The notes under the pieces were generated by a model. It saw only the letters and a program-made list of their open reading frames with translations. It ran no database searches and had not been told where the DNA came from. Positions 1-9,562 of a stretch of 64,000 bases of DNA are shown in pieces (positions within the stretch are counted from its first letter, which is position 1; each line of letters starts with the position of its first letter). The DNA comes from Bisporella sp. PMI_857 (taxonomy: Eukaryota > Ascomycota > Leotiomycetes > Helotiales > Helotiaceae): NCBI GenBank assembly GCA_021307315.1, contig JAJSPD010000016.1, forward strand, positions 248,001 through 312,000. The letters are read 5' to 3'. Position numbers and translations under genes: made by a program.

Positions 1-216
1 GAAATTTGAATTGGCTCTTGCTATAATTTTAAACGCTTGTAACGCCAAAAAGGACTCATTGTAAAACGACAACGCTGTAAAGATGGCGCCATAATTTTTT
101 TCTAATTCTCTCATTGTCACCTCATCCCCTTTTGTAACATTTGTAATACTATGGGTCCGAATATCCGATTCGCACTTTCTGCAAGACGAGATTGGCTGCA
201 ATAGTAATGACAATTT

Positions 217-513
217 TTAGCAATGAGGTTTTTTCGGTGGCCGACACCCATCATGAGGGATAGGTGTACCCCCCCTTTTCCCAAGTTTAGTGTCCACAGC
301 CCTTTCCATCGCGTTTCGAATCATTTGTTGCTTGATTTCGACTTCTTGGAAGGCGGTATTTGTTTGGCTAGGCTCAGCACCACGCGAGCTCAGGAAATTC
401 TGCTGAATTGGTGCTACTTCTCTTTCATCCAGGGCTTGGAGAGGAAGAGCCAACGAGCTGGCAAAGAGAAGTGCTACTAAAGGAATTCGAATGAATATTG
501 GACAAGGAGCCAT
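217..513 (-). CDS. Small secreted peptide precursor (hypothetical, 98 aa)
   Basis: A single uninterrupted frame encodes 98 residues starting at the ATG at 513. The N-terminus has a hydrophobic core (about residues 6-24, ending SLALPLQA) typical of a secretory signal peptide. The middle is polar and Gln/Glu-rich. The C-terminus has a dibasic Lys-Arg (LGKR) followed by an 18-residue tail, GGTPIPHDGCRPPKKPHC, with two cysteines and several prolines. Dibasic Lys-Arg is the known cleavage site of Kex2-type proteases in fungi, so a released short peptide with one disulfide is an inference. The only other cysteine is in the signal peptide. I recognise no family. It stands alone in AT-rich DNA with no gene within 800 bp. 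An effector or signalling peptide is possible; chance retention of an open frame cannot be excluded. Confidence 0.55.
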   Translation of the reverse strand: MAPCPIFIRIPLVALLFASSLALPLQALDEREVAPIQQNFLSSRGAEPSQTNTAFQEVEIKQQMIRNAMERAVDTKLGKRGGTPIPHDGCRPPKKPHC

Positions 514-1386
514 TGTGTAATAGTATAGTTCGATGGAGTTGATAGGAAGGGTTCAAGAGTAGTAGTGGTAGTGATGGAGTATAGTGATTGCGTGAGAGAA
601 GGCTCAAGTTTGTTTTATTTATCCGTGTTATTAAGTACTGTTTAGGTCTGGGAGCGCTGAGGGGGCGAAGGGAGGCGAGGCGGGGGCTGTTAGGTTCCCA
701 CCTAATTACAAGCTTCGCTACTGAGGCTTCACTGCTAATCCTACAGATCGTAAATGCGCAAAGGCCAAAACCGCAGCCTGTTACCTTTACACAGCCACGA
801 ACCGTGCTGGCGCTTACTTATCGCTAACCAATTGCTTGTTTATGGGCCAATAGGGGTTGCAGGAATTCCGTTCGGGCCTCAAATCCTTCAACTTAAATAA
901 ATCGCGACATACGACTCTACGAATCAAATCCTTTTAGAATAATCCAAGCCTGAGTATTGTTAAACACTGTTGTCAACTTCTTTAGTTTAGAGAAATTCTT
1001 TTGTTAGAGTATTCATGTCGAAAATAATTTAGGACCGCACCTGTGCTTCCTGTTTCACATTACTTCCAGAAATGTTCTATTCTTTTGATTGCGCTTAAGA
1101 CTAACGAGCTTAATTCAACCTATGAAAAATCTATGGTGAAACAATTTCAAAGGATGTCATCTTTAAGAAAACAGCATACATCCATCTTTTGCACTGCCTC
1201 GGTTCTATTGTTGTCAGTGCCTAGACTATACCATTTTAGTTAGCCCATAAACTCTGCACTATAGCATATAGCTTGGCTACTACTCCAACTACTTTCTAGA
1301 ACCAGCTTTCACGATTTCTTTATGTACACTTCATAAATTTGCAAAAAGCACCAATTTTCTACTTGTATCAATAGCTTTTGCTGGCC
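514..1386. other. Intergenic, nothing recognised
   Basis: Stretch between the peptide gene and the FAP7-like gene. A G-rich patch lies near 655-690; the rest is AT-rich. I see no coding frame, RNA gene or repeat that I can support. Confidence 0.5.
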
Positions 1387-1973
1387 ATGACGAGAGATAA
1401 TCCTAATATCATGATATGTGGGACACCAGGTGTCGGGAAAACGGTTCACAGCGAGGTACTTGCTCGACTTATAGGTTTCACTCATCTTTCTATGGGCCAG
1501 ATTGTGAAGGAGCGAGGCTATCATGATGGATGGGATGCCGAGTACGAGAGTTTCATTGTGGACCCGAGAGAGGTAAATCGCGGAAATCTAAATTCTATTC
1601 CGTATGGTTAATGTAGGATATACAGGCTGCGTTAGGAGTAAAAGATGAACTCGCGAAAGGTGGTTTCATAGTCGACTGGCATTGCTGTCATGGGTTCGCG
1701 CAATGCCCAATAGATCTAGTGGTGGTTCTACGAACATCACTATCGAATCAGTATGATCGGCTGAACGAAAGAAATTATCGCCCCGGGAAAATACAAGAAA
1801 ATCTCGATGCTGAGTGCATGGAAGTAGTTTTAACTGAGGCGAGGGAAGAATTTCCGAAAGAGATCATTATTGAGCTTGATAGCAACACTAAAGTCGATAT
1901 GGAAAACAATGTTAAAAGGATCCGTATCTGGATTCAACATTGGAAGGAACAGAATAATTCAATAGAGAATTAA
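1387..1973 (+). CDS. FAP7: Adenylate kinase isoenzyme 6 / FAP7-like NTPase, divergent copy
   Basis: Two exons, 1387-1572 and 1626-1973, with a 53 bp phase-0 intron, give 177 residues, the usual size for this family (about 170-200). FAP7 (human AK6) is a nuclear/cytoplasmic P-loop NTPase needed for final 18S rRNA maturation with Rps14. The P-loop GTPGVGKT is at residues 12-19, and the C-terminal NLDAE and WIQHWKEQ segments match the family. I used the ATG at 1387 because the frame has no upstream ATG and it places the P-loop at the usual distance from the start. The oddity is the normally well conserved DWHxCDxFPxxW segment, which reads DWHCCHGFAQCP here although its length is kept. The following LVVVLRT is normal. 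It is therefore frame-intact but altered at a conserved site. It may be a divergent paralogue beside decayed genes, or the only copy. Confidence 0.75.
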
Positions 1974-3234
1974 GGCAGAGGAGCTGATATACGAAATTAC
2001 AATTGCATTCATTCGTGCCACCAGCCGCTGTTTTTCTTTAAGAAGAATGCCTTTATCAACGAGCAATGTGAGACTTGATATAGTAGGGTTGTCGCCAACA
2101 TGGGACCGTGGGACCGCCACGTGGGGGCAATCTCTGCATAAGCCAGAATAGGATGGAAAATATCATCCTCTATGACGACATCAAAATTGTCGACCTTATA
2201 CGTAAGCCGTTCTTCTGCAGCTACATCGCCAGTTTCATCGAATTTTCCTCAAGGCTATTAATTTGGGAATCCTAACGTTATAATATAGCCGGAGTAAAGA
2301 ATCTAAGGCCAGAAGCAGCATAGTTATTAAGCCGAAAAAAGATCGAAAGGGACAACGTTGTCCATCTGCAAAATCGGAACACTGTTTCATAATATCTTGT
2401 AGAAAGGTTGATTCGTTGTAATTTGAAGATATTCTGCGTTAAACAGTCACCGACTGGATGAGTATCCCAGCGAAGGCCGTTCAAAGAATGGTTTATTGGG
2501 AAGATCTAAAACTAGAGAACTAAGTGCTCCTAAGAGAGAGCAGGCTCTTGGTTCGAAAGACACCCAGAGCCTCGCTTAAGTCACCTCACCGAACAGGAGT
2601 GGGACCCTTTGTTGGTGCCTGGGGTTATCAGGCTGGTGGGAACCAGCTCTGTAAACATAAACTGGTTAAAGCAGACTCCTTTCTGTATAACGGTATAGTA
2701 TATCTTAAGCGAACTTGAGGTTCTTCAAGAAGAGTCTATCTTCTGAGCACAGTCTGCTGGAATCTAGTTGGGTCTAGAAGCATTAACTTATCGACTGTAT
2801 TTGGAGGGTTTTTTGGGAGCTATACTGCCTTGACTTTCTGCTCCTGACATGTCTTTTCCCTCTTGGCGGGGACGAGTGACTGAACTGTCACCAGCGTATC
2901 TCTGCCACGTTGACATTGTAGAGATGAATGATTGTCCACGAGTCTTGAGGGCCGCTTCCTCGACTTTCTTCATTAACTTCTTTGAATCATTGTCGGGTGC
3001 CACGAGGAGCGAAACTGCCTGGATCGACCCGTTTTCGTCAGAATCAGGGGTCGCTCCTCAACTTGGGGTGGCCCGAACAGAGTAACTCTCCTTTGTAAAC
3101 TCATGACAAGTGCTGATCAGCTTGCTTCATGACATTAAAGGATAATTAAACATTCAAAAAGTTGTGTAAGATCCGAAAGTGGCAGCTCGGCCATTTCGTG
3201 CTGCTAGTGGTGAGCCAGCATCGAAAAGGCGCAT
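1974..3234. other. Gene-poor stretch with possible unrecognised relics
   Basis: No intact gene is visible. On the minus strand, 2788 to about 3050 stays open and reads protein-like (VAPDNDSKKLMKKVEEAALK, ending SIAPKKPSKYSR) without a clear start. Short protein-like stretches also occur on the minus strand at about 2000-2240, split over frames, and on the plus strand at about 2540-2680. I cannot assign any of them to a family. They look like decayed coding DNA. Confidence 0.3.
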
Positions 3235-4080
3235 ATGGGAATTAATCGTGCCCGAATACTAGGAGCAGGATTGGAGCGCAATACTATGCAGCAGGCACAA
3301 GCAACTGTGGAAGATTCGAGACTCGATACGGAACGGAGGCTCATCTGTAACGGCTCCGCTCTCGTCAGGTTCGAATATCCAAAGTGTAACGAGTATATAA
3401 AACGAAACAAGGGGAAGAGACGACCAGATCCGGAGCATGTAGAACGCGTTAAACGGATCTATAGCAGGGCGGGATGTCGTCCATTAGAGATTACACGCCA
3501 CATACCTGCCATCCTCAGTCAGCAAGAACTCGATACTGCTCTGGAGGATGCCCGACGGAGAGGTAGGTGGAAGACGGAAGTCTTACCGCCCATTAACACT
3601 ACAGATGGATACCCCGAACTCGAATTTCCGGCGGTATTGAATGCCTGTGTGGCCATCACAAGATTAAAGCCGGGAAAGAGTGGCTTCAACCTAGCGAGAA
3701 GTGGTGGATTATCGATCTGTACCTTTCGGACATCAGCTACGAGTTGATCACGATACTAAGTGAGGAATATTCGAACAAAGAAACCCCTTGTGATAGCGAA
3801 ATCTACCGTAAGATCCACGAATACCAGTTCCTTCCTAGACACGCCGATAGTCAGATTTCGCCCGCTACCTGCGTTAGCTTCGAGATGCTTTGGTGGGCTC
3901 TTTTGAATGAGTAGGGAAAAGAAGCTCCGTAGACTCTTCTGGACCCGTAAGCAGGCCCGTAGGCTTGCAGCCAGTTTCGATGCCCTCAGTAAAATTCCGG
4001 GCCTCTTTGATGCTGGCATGATGATTACTACCTTGAACAAAGTCATGGCAACGAAGTGCTATGAGGTTAGAAGAACTCTA
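3235..4080 (+). pseudogene. DUF3723-family protein relic
   Basis: Three segments in different frames, read together, resemble the fungal DUF3723 family of unknown function, which is often multicopy. The first runs from the ATG at 3235 to about 3630 and has HVERVKRIYSRAGCRPLE and HIPAILSQQELDTAL. The second, about 3629-3913, has CLCGHHKIKAGKEWL, KWWIIDLYLSDISYEL and EIYRKIHEYQF and ends at a TAG at 3911-3913. The third, about 3910-4080, has REKKLRRLFWTRKQA, AASFDALSKIPGLF and TTLNKVMATKCYE. The order and spacing of these motifs fit my memory of the family. At least two frame changes and one stop break the gene, and the 3' end is lost. Its neighbours are further relics. Confidence 0.75.
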
Positions 4081-4179
4081 GAGGGCGGCCATTTGTTTTG
4101 CTGATGTTCTTGAATATAGGAAATATGCCACTACAACGAAAAATATATTCTCAAGGTCTGGGTCGGTTTCATGATGGGA

Positions 4180-4440
4180 ATTAGAAAGGGATTACAAAGG
4201 ATAAATAAGACTACCGTGAAGACTGTCGAGCTAAGGGCACCTGGAGTATCTACCCTAGATGCTCGATTTATGGAAGGACAGGTTGGGATCCTCCACGCTG
4301 ACCAAGGCAAGCTGGTCGAGATAGAGCAGATGCACCAGCGGGCACTACAAGGCTACGAGAATGTATAGGGTCCAGAGCATACATCGACGCTCAATGCGGC
4401 TATTAACCTGGGTCAGATATATTATGACCAATGTTACGAA
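4180..4440 (+). pseudogene. Tetratricopeptide (kinesin-light-chain type) repeat relic
   Basis: The frame reads STLDARFMEGQVGILHADQG, then MHQRALQGYENV, a TAG stop, and GPEHTSTLNAAINLGQIYYD. This is the typical repeat of fungal NACHT/NB-ARC-TPR proteins (ALQGYEKV-LGPEHTSTL-NNLG-YADQGK). Only about two repeats remain, with an in-frame stop where the repeat normally reads Leu-Gly-Pro-Glu-His. The missing N-terminal NTPase domain and the stop mark it as a fragment. The zinc-finger relic just downstream may belong to the same dead gene, since such fingers occur at the end of some of these proteins; that link is an inference. Confidence 0.7.
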
Positions 4441-4587
4441 CTGGTCAAGAAATCTGCTCTCCAGAAACTACGTTTTAAATCAAGGTTGACGGAGTATTCA
4501 GAGCGCGGGTCTAGAACTATTCAGTTGGTTGCTCTTTGACTGCGACATAAATCCTGTAGGACAACTCTCCTGATTCTTCTTTATAAA

Positions 4588-4902
4588 GTTCTCCTTTGGA
4601 TTAATGAGGAAACCCTCTCGCTTCTTGCTTTCTCCTATGGAGTATCTGATGCAATTCCTCGGTACAACCGATTTTGTGATAGATGCCACTGCGATATAGA
4701 TGAAGGTACTGGCTGCTTTAGCTGTAAATCATGTAAGGACGTCGATCTATGTAGACTATGTTTCGCGCGATACGAGTTAGATGAGCTGAAGGGTATCATC
4801 GGCACTTGTCAAGATTACAGATTTGTTGATTTCTCAAGGACTGTCACGGTCGAAGATGTAGAACAATGGTTACAAGAACTGGCAAGGGATTTCAAGCGGT
4901 AG
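4588..4902 (+). pseudogene. ZZ-type zinc-finger C-terminal fragment
   Basis: An open frame of 104 codons ending at the TAG at 4900-4902, without a convincing start. It contains RFCDRCHCDIDEGTG, then CFSCKSC and DVDLCRLCFARYELD, so paired cysteines in the CxxC...CxxC...DLCxxC arrangement of ZZ-like fingers. It ends TVTVEDVEQWLQELARDFKR. Similar modules occur at the C-terminus of fungal TPR or NACHT proteins. It lies 150 bp downstream of the TPR relic on the same strand and in another frame, so both may derive from one gene. Zinc-binding residues are kept, but the fragment is unlikely to be expressed alone. Confidence 0.65.
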
Positions 4903-4914
4903 ATATAGTAGCTT

Positions 4915-5290
4915 ACATGGCGGTGGTTAGAGAAGTCGAAGCCGTACAAGTGTGGACTACGAATGTCGGGACATTTGATGTTGCATCCACACGTATGTTC
5001 CCACTTTCAAAGCTCAACTTTTCATCCACTAACTTGTATGGCATGAGACAATGAAAGATGACTTCTTGTGGAAGCGGGTTGATCGTACCTCGATAGGTAT
5101 ACAGACATTGAAGCTATCACGAATCCATTGATCCTCTGTATTGACAATACAGGTATCTTGATCGCTGAACTTCAAGTGATGCTTAACAAGAGCTTGAATA
5201 GTTTGTCTCTGGTCCCAAAGTGACTGATAGAGCTCCGTCGCTGCCTCAAAGTATGCTACTTGGCTGATAATATTGCATCTTTCTTAAGTA
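4915..5290 (-). pseudogene. Phosphotransferase (APH-like) family relic
   Basis: Read on the minus strand from about 5290, the frame gives ISQVAYFEAATELYQSLWDQ, TIQALVKHHLKFSDQDTCIV, TEDQWIRDSFNVCIPIEVRS and then VDEKLSF. In the next frame follow VGTYVWMQ and, in shifted frames, pieces like HLYGFDFSNH. This order fits the N-terminal part of the large fungal aminoglycoside-phosphotransferase-like family as I remember it. At least two frame changes and a TAG break it, and the catalytic C-terminal half is absent. It points towards the zinc-finger relic and ends about where that fragment ends. Confidence 0.6.
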
Positions 5291-6261
5291 CCGACTCGTA
5301 TGTAATGGGTTTCCGGTGATCTAGCTTCAGGGTAGTAGACATGGTACGAGCCAGGCCTAGCCACCACTTACTAATACTTAAGGATTTCTAGTATACGAGA
5401 TTTCGGCAAATGCGAGACGATAGGGTATTTTTGGCCTTTATGCCTAAGGCTTTGAAATAAAATTACAACGTAAATATTGTAGGGCTATTCTACACTAACC
5501 AAAATAGTCACTCGCTTCGATTCGAAGTATAGATCCGGGTGGCGATCATGTATGAATTTGCACGCCAAAGTAGCCACCAGGCAAATGACGATTCTTATAG
5601 AGGTGTGAGGCCTCAGAGCTCGGATAAATACTCCCTTTATTAGAATTAGGGCTAGTATAAGCTCTGTGGAGCTATGGAAAAGGAAGTATATTATGCTATA
5701 AAAAAGACTCTGCATAGTTCAGGCGCGGAAGCAACGACACAAATGTAATTTTCTTTATAAAAGAGGTTCGAAGTGTTTAGAAGTGGCTATAGAATATAAC
5801 TTGCAAGAAAATATATGAGATCTTGAGACGTGCATAGATTCTAAAATACTTGAAGTCAAAGTACCTATCATTTTTCCCGGCACGCAGGGATGGATGTTAC
5901 TTTTGTTCTCTAACTTTACCCCCCGCCCACGAAACAATGACAAGTCTAACGTACAATTAGTGTAATACAATCTTGCTTTAAGTGTATATCTCATTCTTGC
6001 GTTTCCTGCATACTGCGGCACATGATCTCTTCTAATGGAGCCTCTTGTCCAACACTGCTGTCGAGACGCTCATTATGAGCAAAATTTATGTCACGATATG
6101 TAGAAAGTTCCATCGGTGCAAATGCCTTGTATGAACTATAGTGTGCAAATACTAAATCTCAAATGATCTATTGAAGCCGGTAATGATACAAAAATAACGC
6201 TCAAAACAATAAGTAAATATACAGAATTGAAAACACCCTCAAAATCTCACCTCAAGAACTT
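5291..6261. other. AT-rich intergenic, nothing recognised
   Basis: AT-rich stretch downstream of the lectin gene. Short open frames exist on the minus strand (5485-5715, 5755-6021), but none has protein-like composition or a recognisable motif. Confidence 0.5.
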
Positions 6262-7694
6262 TTAAACAATCGAGAATAGCTGGCTCTTGTCCCCGGTACA
6301 TGCCGTCTGATCTAGCTTCCCGGCATTATCAACCAGACACTTCTGTCCCTGTTCATTTATCGGCGCAAGCTCGATGCTCGTCTCTCCAGCGGTGAAAGGG
6401 AACAGCTGTGAGCCAGTGGTCCCACCTTCGCCGTCAGCTCTGCCTCCACACGAGAAAATAATGACTTGGTCACCAGCCGCGCGGCGGAGATCGAGGTTGA
6501 TACAACCGTTCATGAGTGATGAGACGACGAGTGTGTTACCAGGTTGGTTATTGTGCTTACCAGCCGTGATAAAGTCCCATTTTTGATTCGTAGCCCCAGT
6601 GCAGTCCTGTACAGTAACGGGGATCAAGTTCTGACGAAAATCACCAGCGGTTGGGTCGATGGAGAGACATTTTCCGGCTGCGTCCTTGACTTGCACGCCG
6701 GTGAAGGCTCGGGTGGCGGTAGCATCGAACTGATGTGATTCAGCTGCAGCCGAAGGTTGCAGAACACCGCCTGCCCGTGACACTGGGACAGCAGTCGTTG
6801 GATTCTCTGAAACTGGTGCTTCTGGAGCAGCAGTTACAGACGGTGTAGCTGGGGCGTCAACAGTGCTTGCTGGCTGTTCTGCTAAAGGTGACTCGGTCGC
6901 AGCCGGTGGTGAACCGGTGACATCGATGAAGCGAGTGCTAGTCACAATTGTTGTAGAGACGCAAGCGGCTTGTGTGTTTGCTGGAGCAAGAACAGTTGAG
7001 GTAGTAGCTGGAGTCGTATCTTCGACTGGAACAGTGTCTTGGACTGGAGCAGGGGTGTTGCCGCCGAACGTGAACGACTGCGCCGAATCGCTGGTACTGC
7101 AAGCTGCTTGGTCAAGTACGTCTCCTTTCGCTGTGAAGCAGATACCTTTCTCTCCAACATTGGCAAGGGGTAAGGGACCAGCACCGCCATCAAAGTTGAA
7201 GAGTTGAGAATTTGTCACTGCTCCACCCCCATCTGCTCTGCCGCCACATGAAAAGATTATGACTTGGTTTCCGGCAGCACGACGAGGATCAAAGTTCATG
7301 CATCCTTGGGTCTATAGATGTTAGCTGTTTTTCAGAAGAATGAATACGAACAGGGAATACTTACTAAGGTACTGACAACCAGCATCGTTCCTGGCTGATC
7401 ATTATGCTTTCCGGCAGTGATTATGTCCCACTTTTGACCTTCACTGCCGTCACAAGTAGCGACCTGAATTGGAAGCAAATTGGCCCGAAAGTCACCAGAT
7501 AACTCGTCCACAAATGCACACCTCCCATCCGAAGTCTTGATCTCGATGCCTGCAAATGCTCTTGTCGCAGTATCATCCCTCACATGCGCTTCGGCAGTGG
7601 CCGCCTCGTCTAATTTATCAACAACTCGTCCTTGCAGAATCGGCGTCCCCAATCCAACAGACGCAAAGAATAGTACGCGAAGCGGTGCGATCAT
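6262..7694 (-). CDS. Secreted protein with two ricin-B-type (beta-trefoil) lectin domains
   Basis: Two exons, 7694-7365 and 7311-6262, with a 53 bp phase-0 intron (GTAAGT, CTAAC branch site), give 459 residues. A signal peptide lies at the N-terminus (APLRVLFFASVGLG). Two similar domains follow, about residues 45-190 and 300-459. Each contains the sequence GDFR-NL-P, QKWD-ITAGKHN-QPG, GC-N-D-RRAAG-QVIIFSCGGRADG and SQLF. QKW matches the QxW motif of ricin-B-type lectin repeats. The linker of about 110 residues is rich in Ser, Thr, Pro and Ala and is probably O-glycosylated. The protein likely binds carbohydrate outside the cell; the ligand is unknown. There is no catalytic domain, so it is not an enzyme or a complete toxin as far as I can see. 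The two copies are close, suggesting a fairly recent internal duplication. Only the first copy has the intron. Confidence 0.8.
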
Positions 7695-9562
7695 TTTGAA
7701 TTTGCCCCTTTGGTTGACTTTTGAATGGGTTTATATAAATTCTATGGATATAAAAATAGCACAAAGAATGTATTTCTGCTCAGCAGATGAAAAAAAGATA
7801 TATGGTACAGAAAAGAATGGAATCAAAGGAATGAAAGCAATGGCAATGCTGATGCTGGTGACCAGAGGAAAAATCAGAAAAAAACTTCCTTCCAGCTAGT
7901 TCATATATAATATTTTTCATTCAGTGTAGCACTTAGCGATGTGGCATTACCATTTTGCGGCGTAGAAACAAAGTTTCACCACCCCAAGTCTCTAACCAAA
8001 GCACCCTCCCTTACCTCAGATGTCCCTCTCATTAATCTCCTATTTCCTTTCGGCCTATTCCCATATCCGCTCATTTGATCCCCGACATGTCTCTCCCTAC
8101 CCTAATTGGCACACACGGGAGAGCGCCAGAACATCTCGAAGATCTTGAGTTTCGGCTTCTCTTACGATTGGCTGATCAATGTGTATGGTCATGATGGGCG
8201 GCAGGGAAGAAGAACATCAGACATGATCTCCCACGCTGGGAGTTTCAAAACATTCATTTCGTCCGAACGCGCTCGGAGGTTTTTAAGGTTTGAAGCTTGA
8301 GATGTGTCAGATCTTCCATTTGGGCGGCTGTCAGGGGGAGAAACATGGCGGGTAGCTTAAGCGAGGCTTGGCACTAACGGCCACAAAGGGGGATTGGATG
8401 ACAAGAACTCTTCTTGAGGTAACTTATAAATTGTTCTTTTGTGAAAGAAAGAGCAGTTCTAAGACCCTCGAGAATTAAGTACCTTTCTCAAAGGCGCTTA
8501 ATTTGTGAGTATTGTTCAAAGATATGCTAGGAGAAGCAAAAGTGAACAGGACGCCTTGACAACAGAGGCCTTGGTCTACTAACAGTAGGAGTGTCTAGGA
8601 AGATGCATTGCTTACGCTAACTTACCTTTTTACATCAGAGCATGGCTATCACGAACCCATCTTTTTGGTAGCCCCGGGCCATGTTGTAGTTTCAGTGCAA
8701 AGTGTTAATGCTGGAATATCATCATCATACGGGTATTTGGCTGAATGATTTTTAAAAACATTTTTAAATTCCGCAACAGCTTTAATATCTGCAGAGGGTT
8801 TCGCTATGCGTAGCTAGTAGTGGACCAAACCTATGTTTTAATTAAGTTAGGATGACTCACACCAGTATCCGGCAAGAGGACCTTCAACGGCGGCGGTAAA
8901 TCCAGCAATAATATCAAGATGCGCAGCAGATATCTTGTCATTTATGGTGCGGGAAATCAAAGTTGGTGAGATTAGAGTGTAATGTTACAAATATAGCACT
9001 TCCAATGGATACTTTTGTTACGCTAGCCTACACTTCAAAAGCATTAGCTGTCCTATTGCTTATATATAGATATATAGATACGTCTTCAGTCGGAGCTATT
9101 TAGATTGTGCGGAAAGTGCTTATAAGTCGAGTTTGGGACAGAGCTAAGCTGTTTTATACTCATCGACTGCTAGTACAGTGAAAGGCGAATTTCATGTCAC
9201 TAAACTTTTAGTTAAGAATTTTAAGCGAGTCCAATTTTATGCACTTGTGGCTGTGCACCTCTGCTTAGTTGTACTCCAAAGTGATAGCCAGAATGGCCTT
9301 CTTTTTTACCCCTTTGGCAGAGTCATCCTCTTTTGCAATCCGCCAAAGTCAGCTGGTGTCATCCACAACCATAGCACCGCAGACTCGGTGCTGTACAGTA
9401 TATCTTGATCCATCACGTGCGCTCACGTTGACACTAATTGACAAACTACGCATACCTTCCATACCTTACCCCAAACCCTATCCAGTTAGTTCTGACCCAG
9501 TCAGGGATTTAGGCTACGTTAAGTAGGCGTCTATCCAAGGTCATAGAATACAATTGCCTTGA
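7695..9562. other. Long intergenic stretch, lectin promoter side
   Basis: No gene recognised. A TATA-like stretch (TATATAA on the minus strand at 7731-7737) lies 37 bp upstream of the lectin ATG. It is close to the start codon, so its role is doubtful. Low-complexity TATA/GATA runs lie near 9060-9080. Open frames at 8106-8300 and 9178-9526 show no protein-like pattern. Confidence 0.4.

Noticed and set aside
3360..3382. B-box-like GGTTCGAATATCC
   Set aside because: Lies inside the coding relic of DUF3723 and has no tRNA fold around it.
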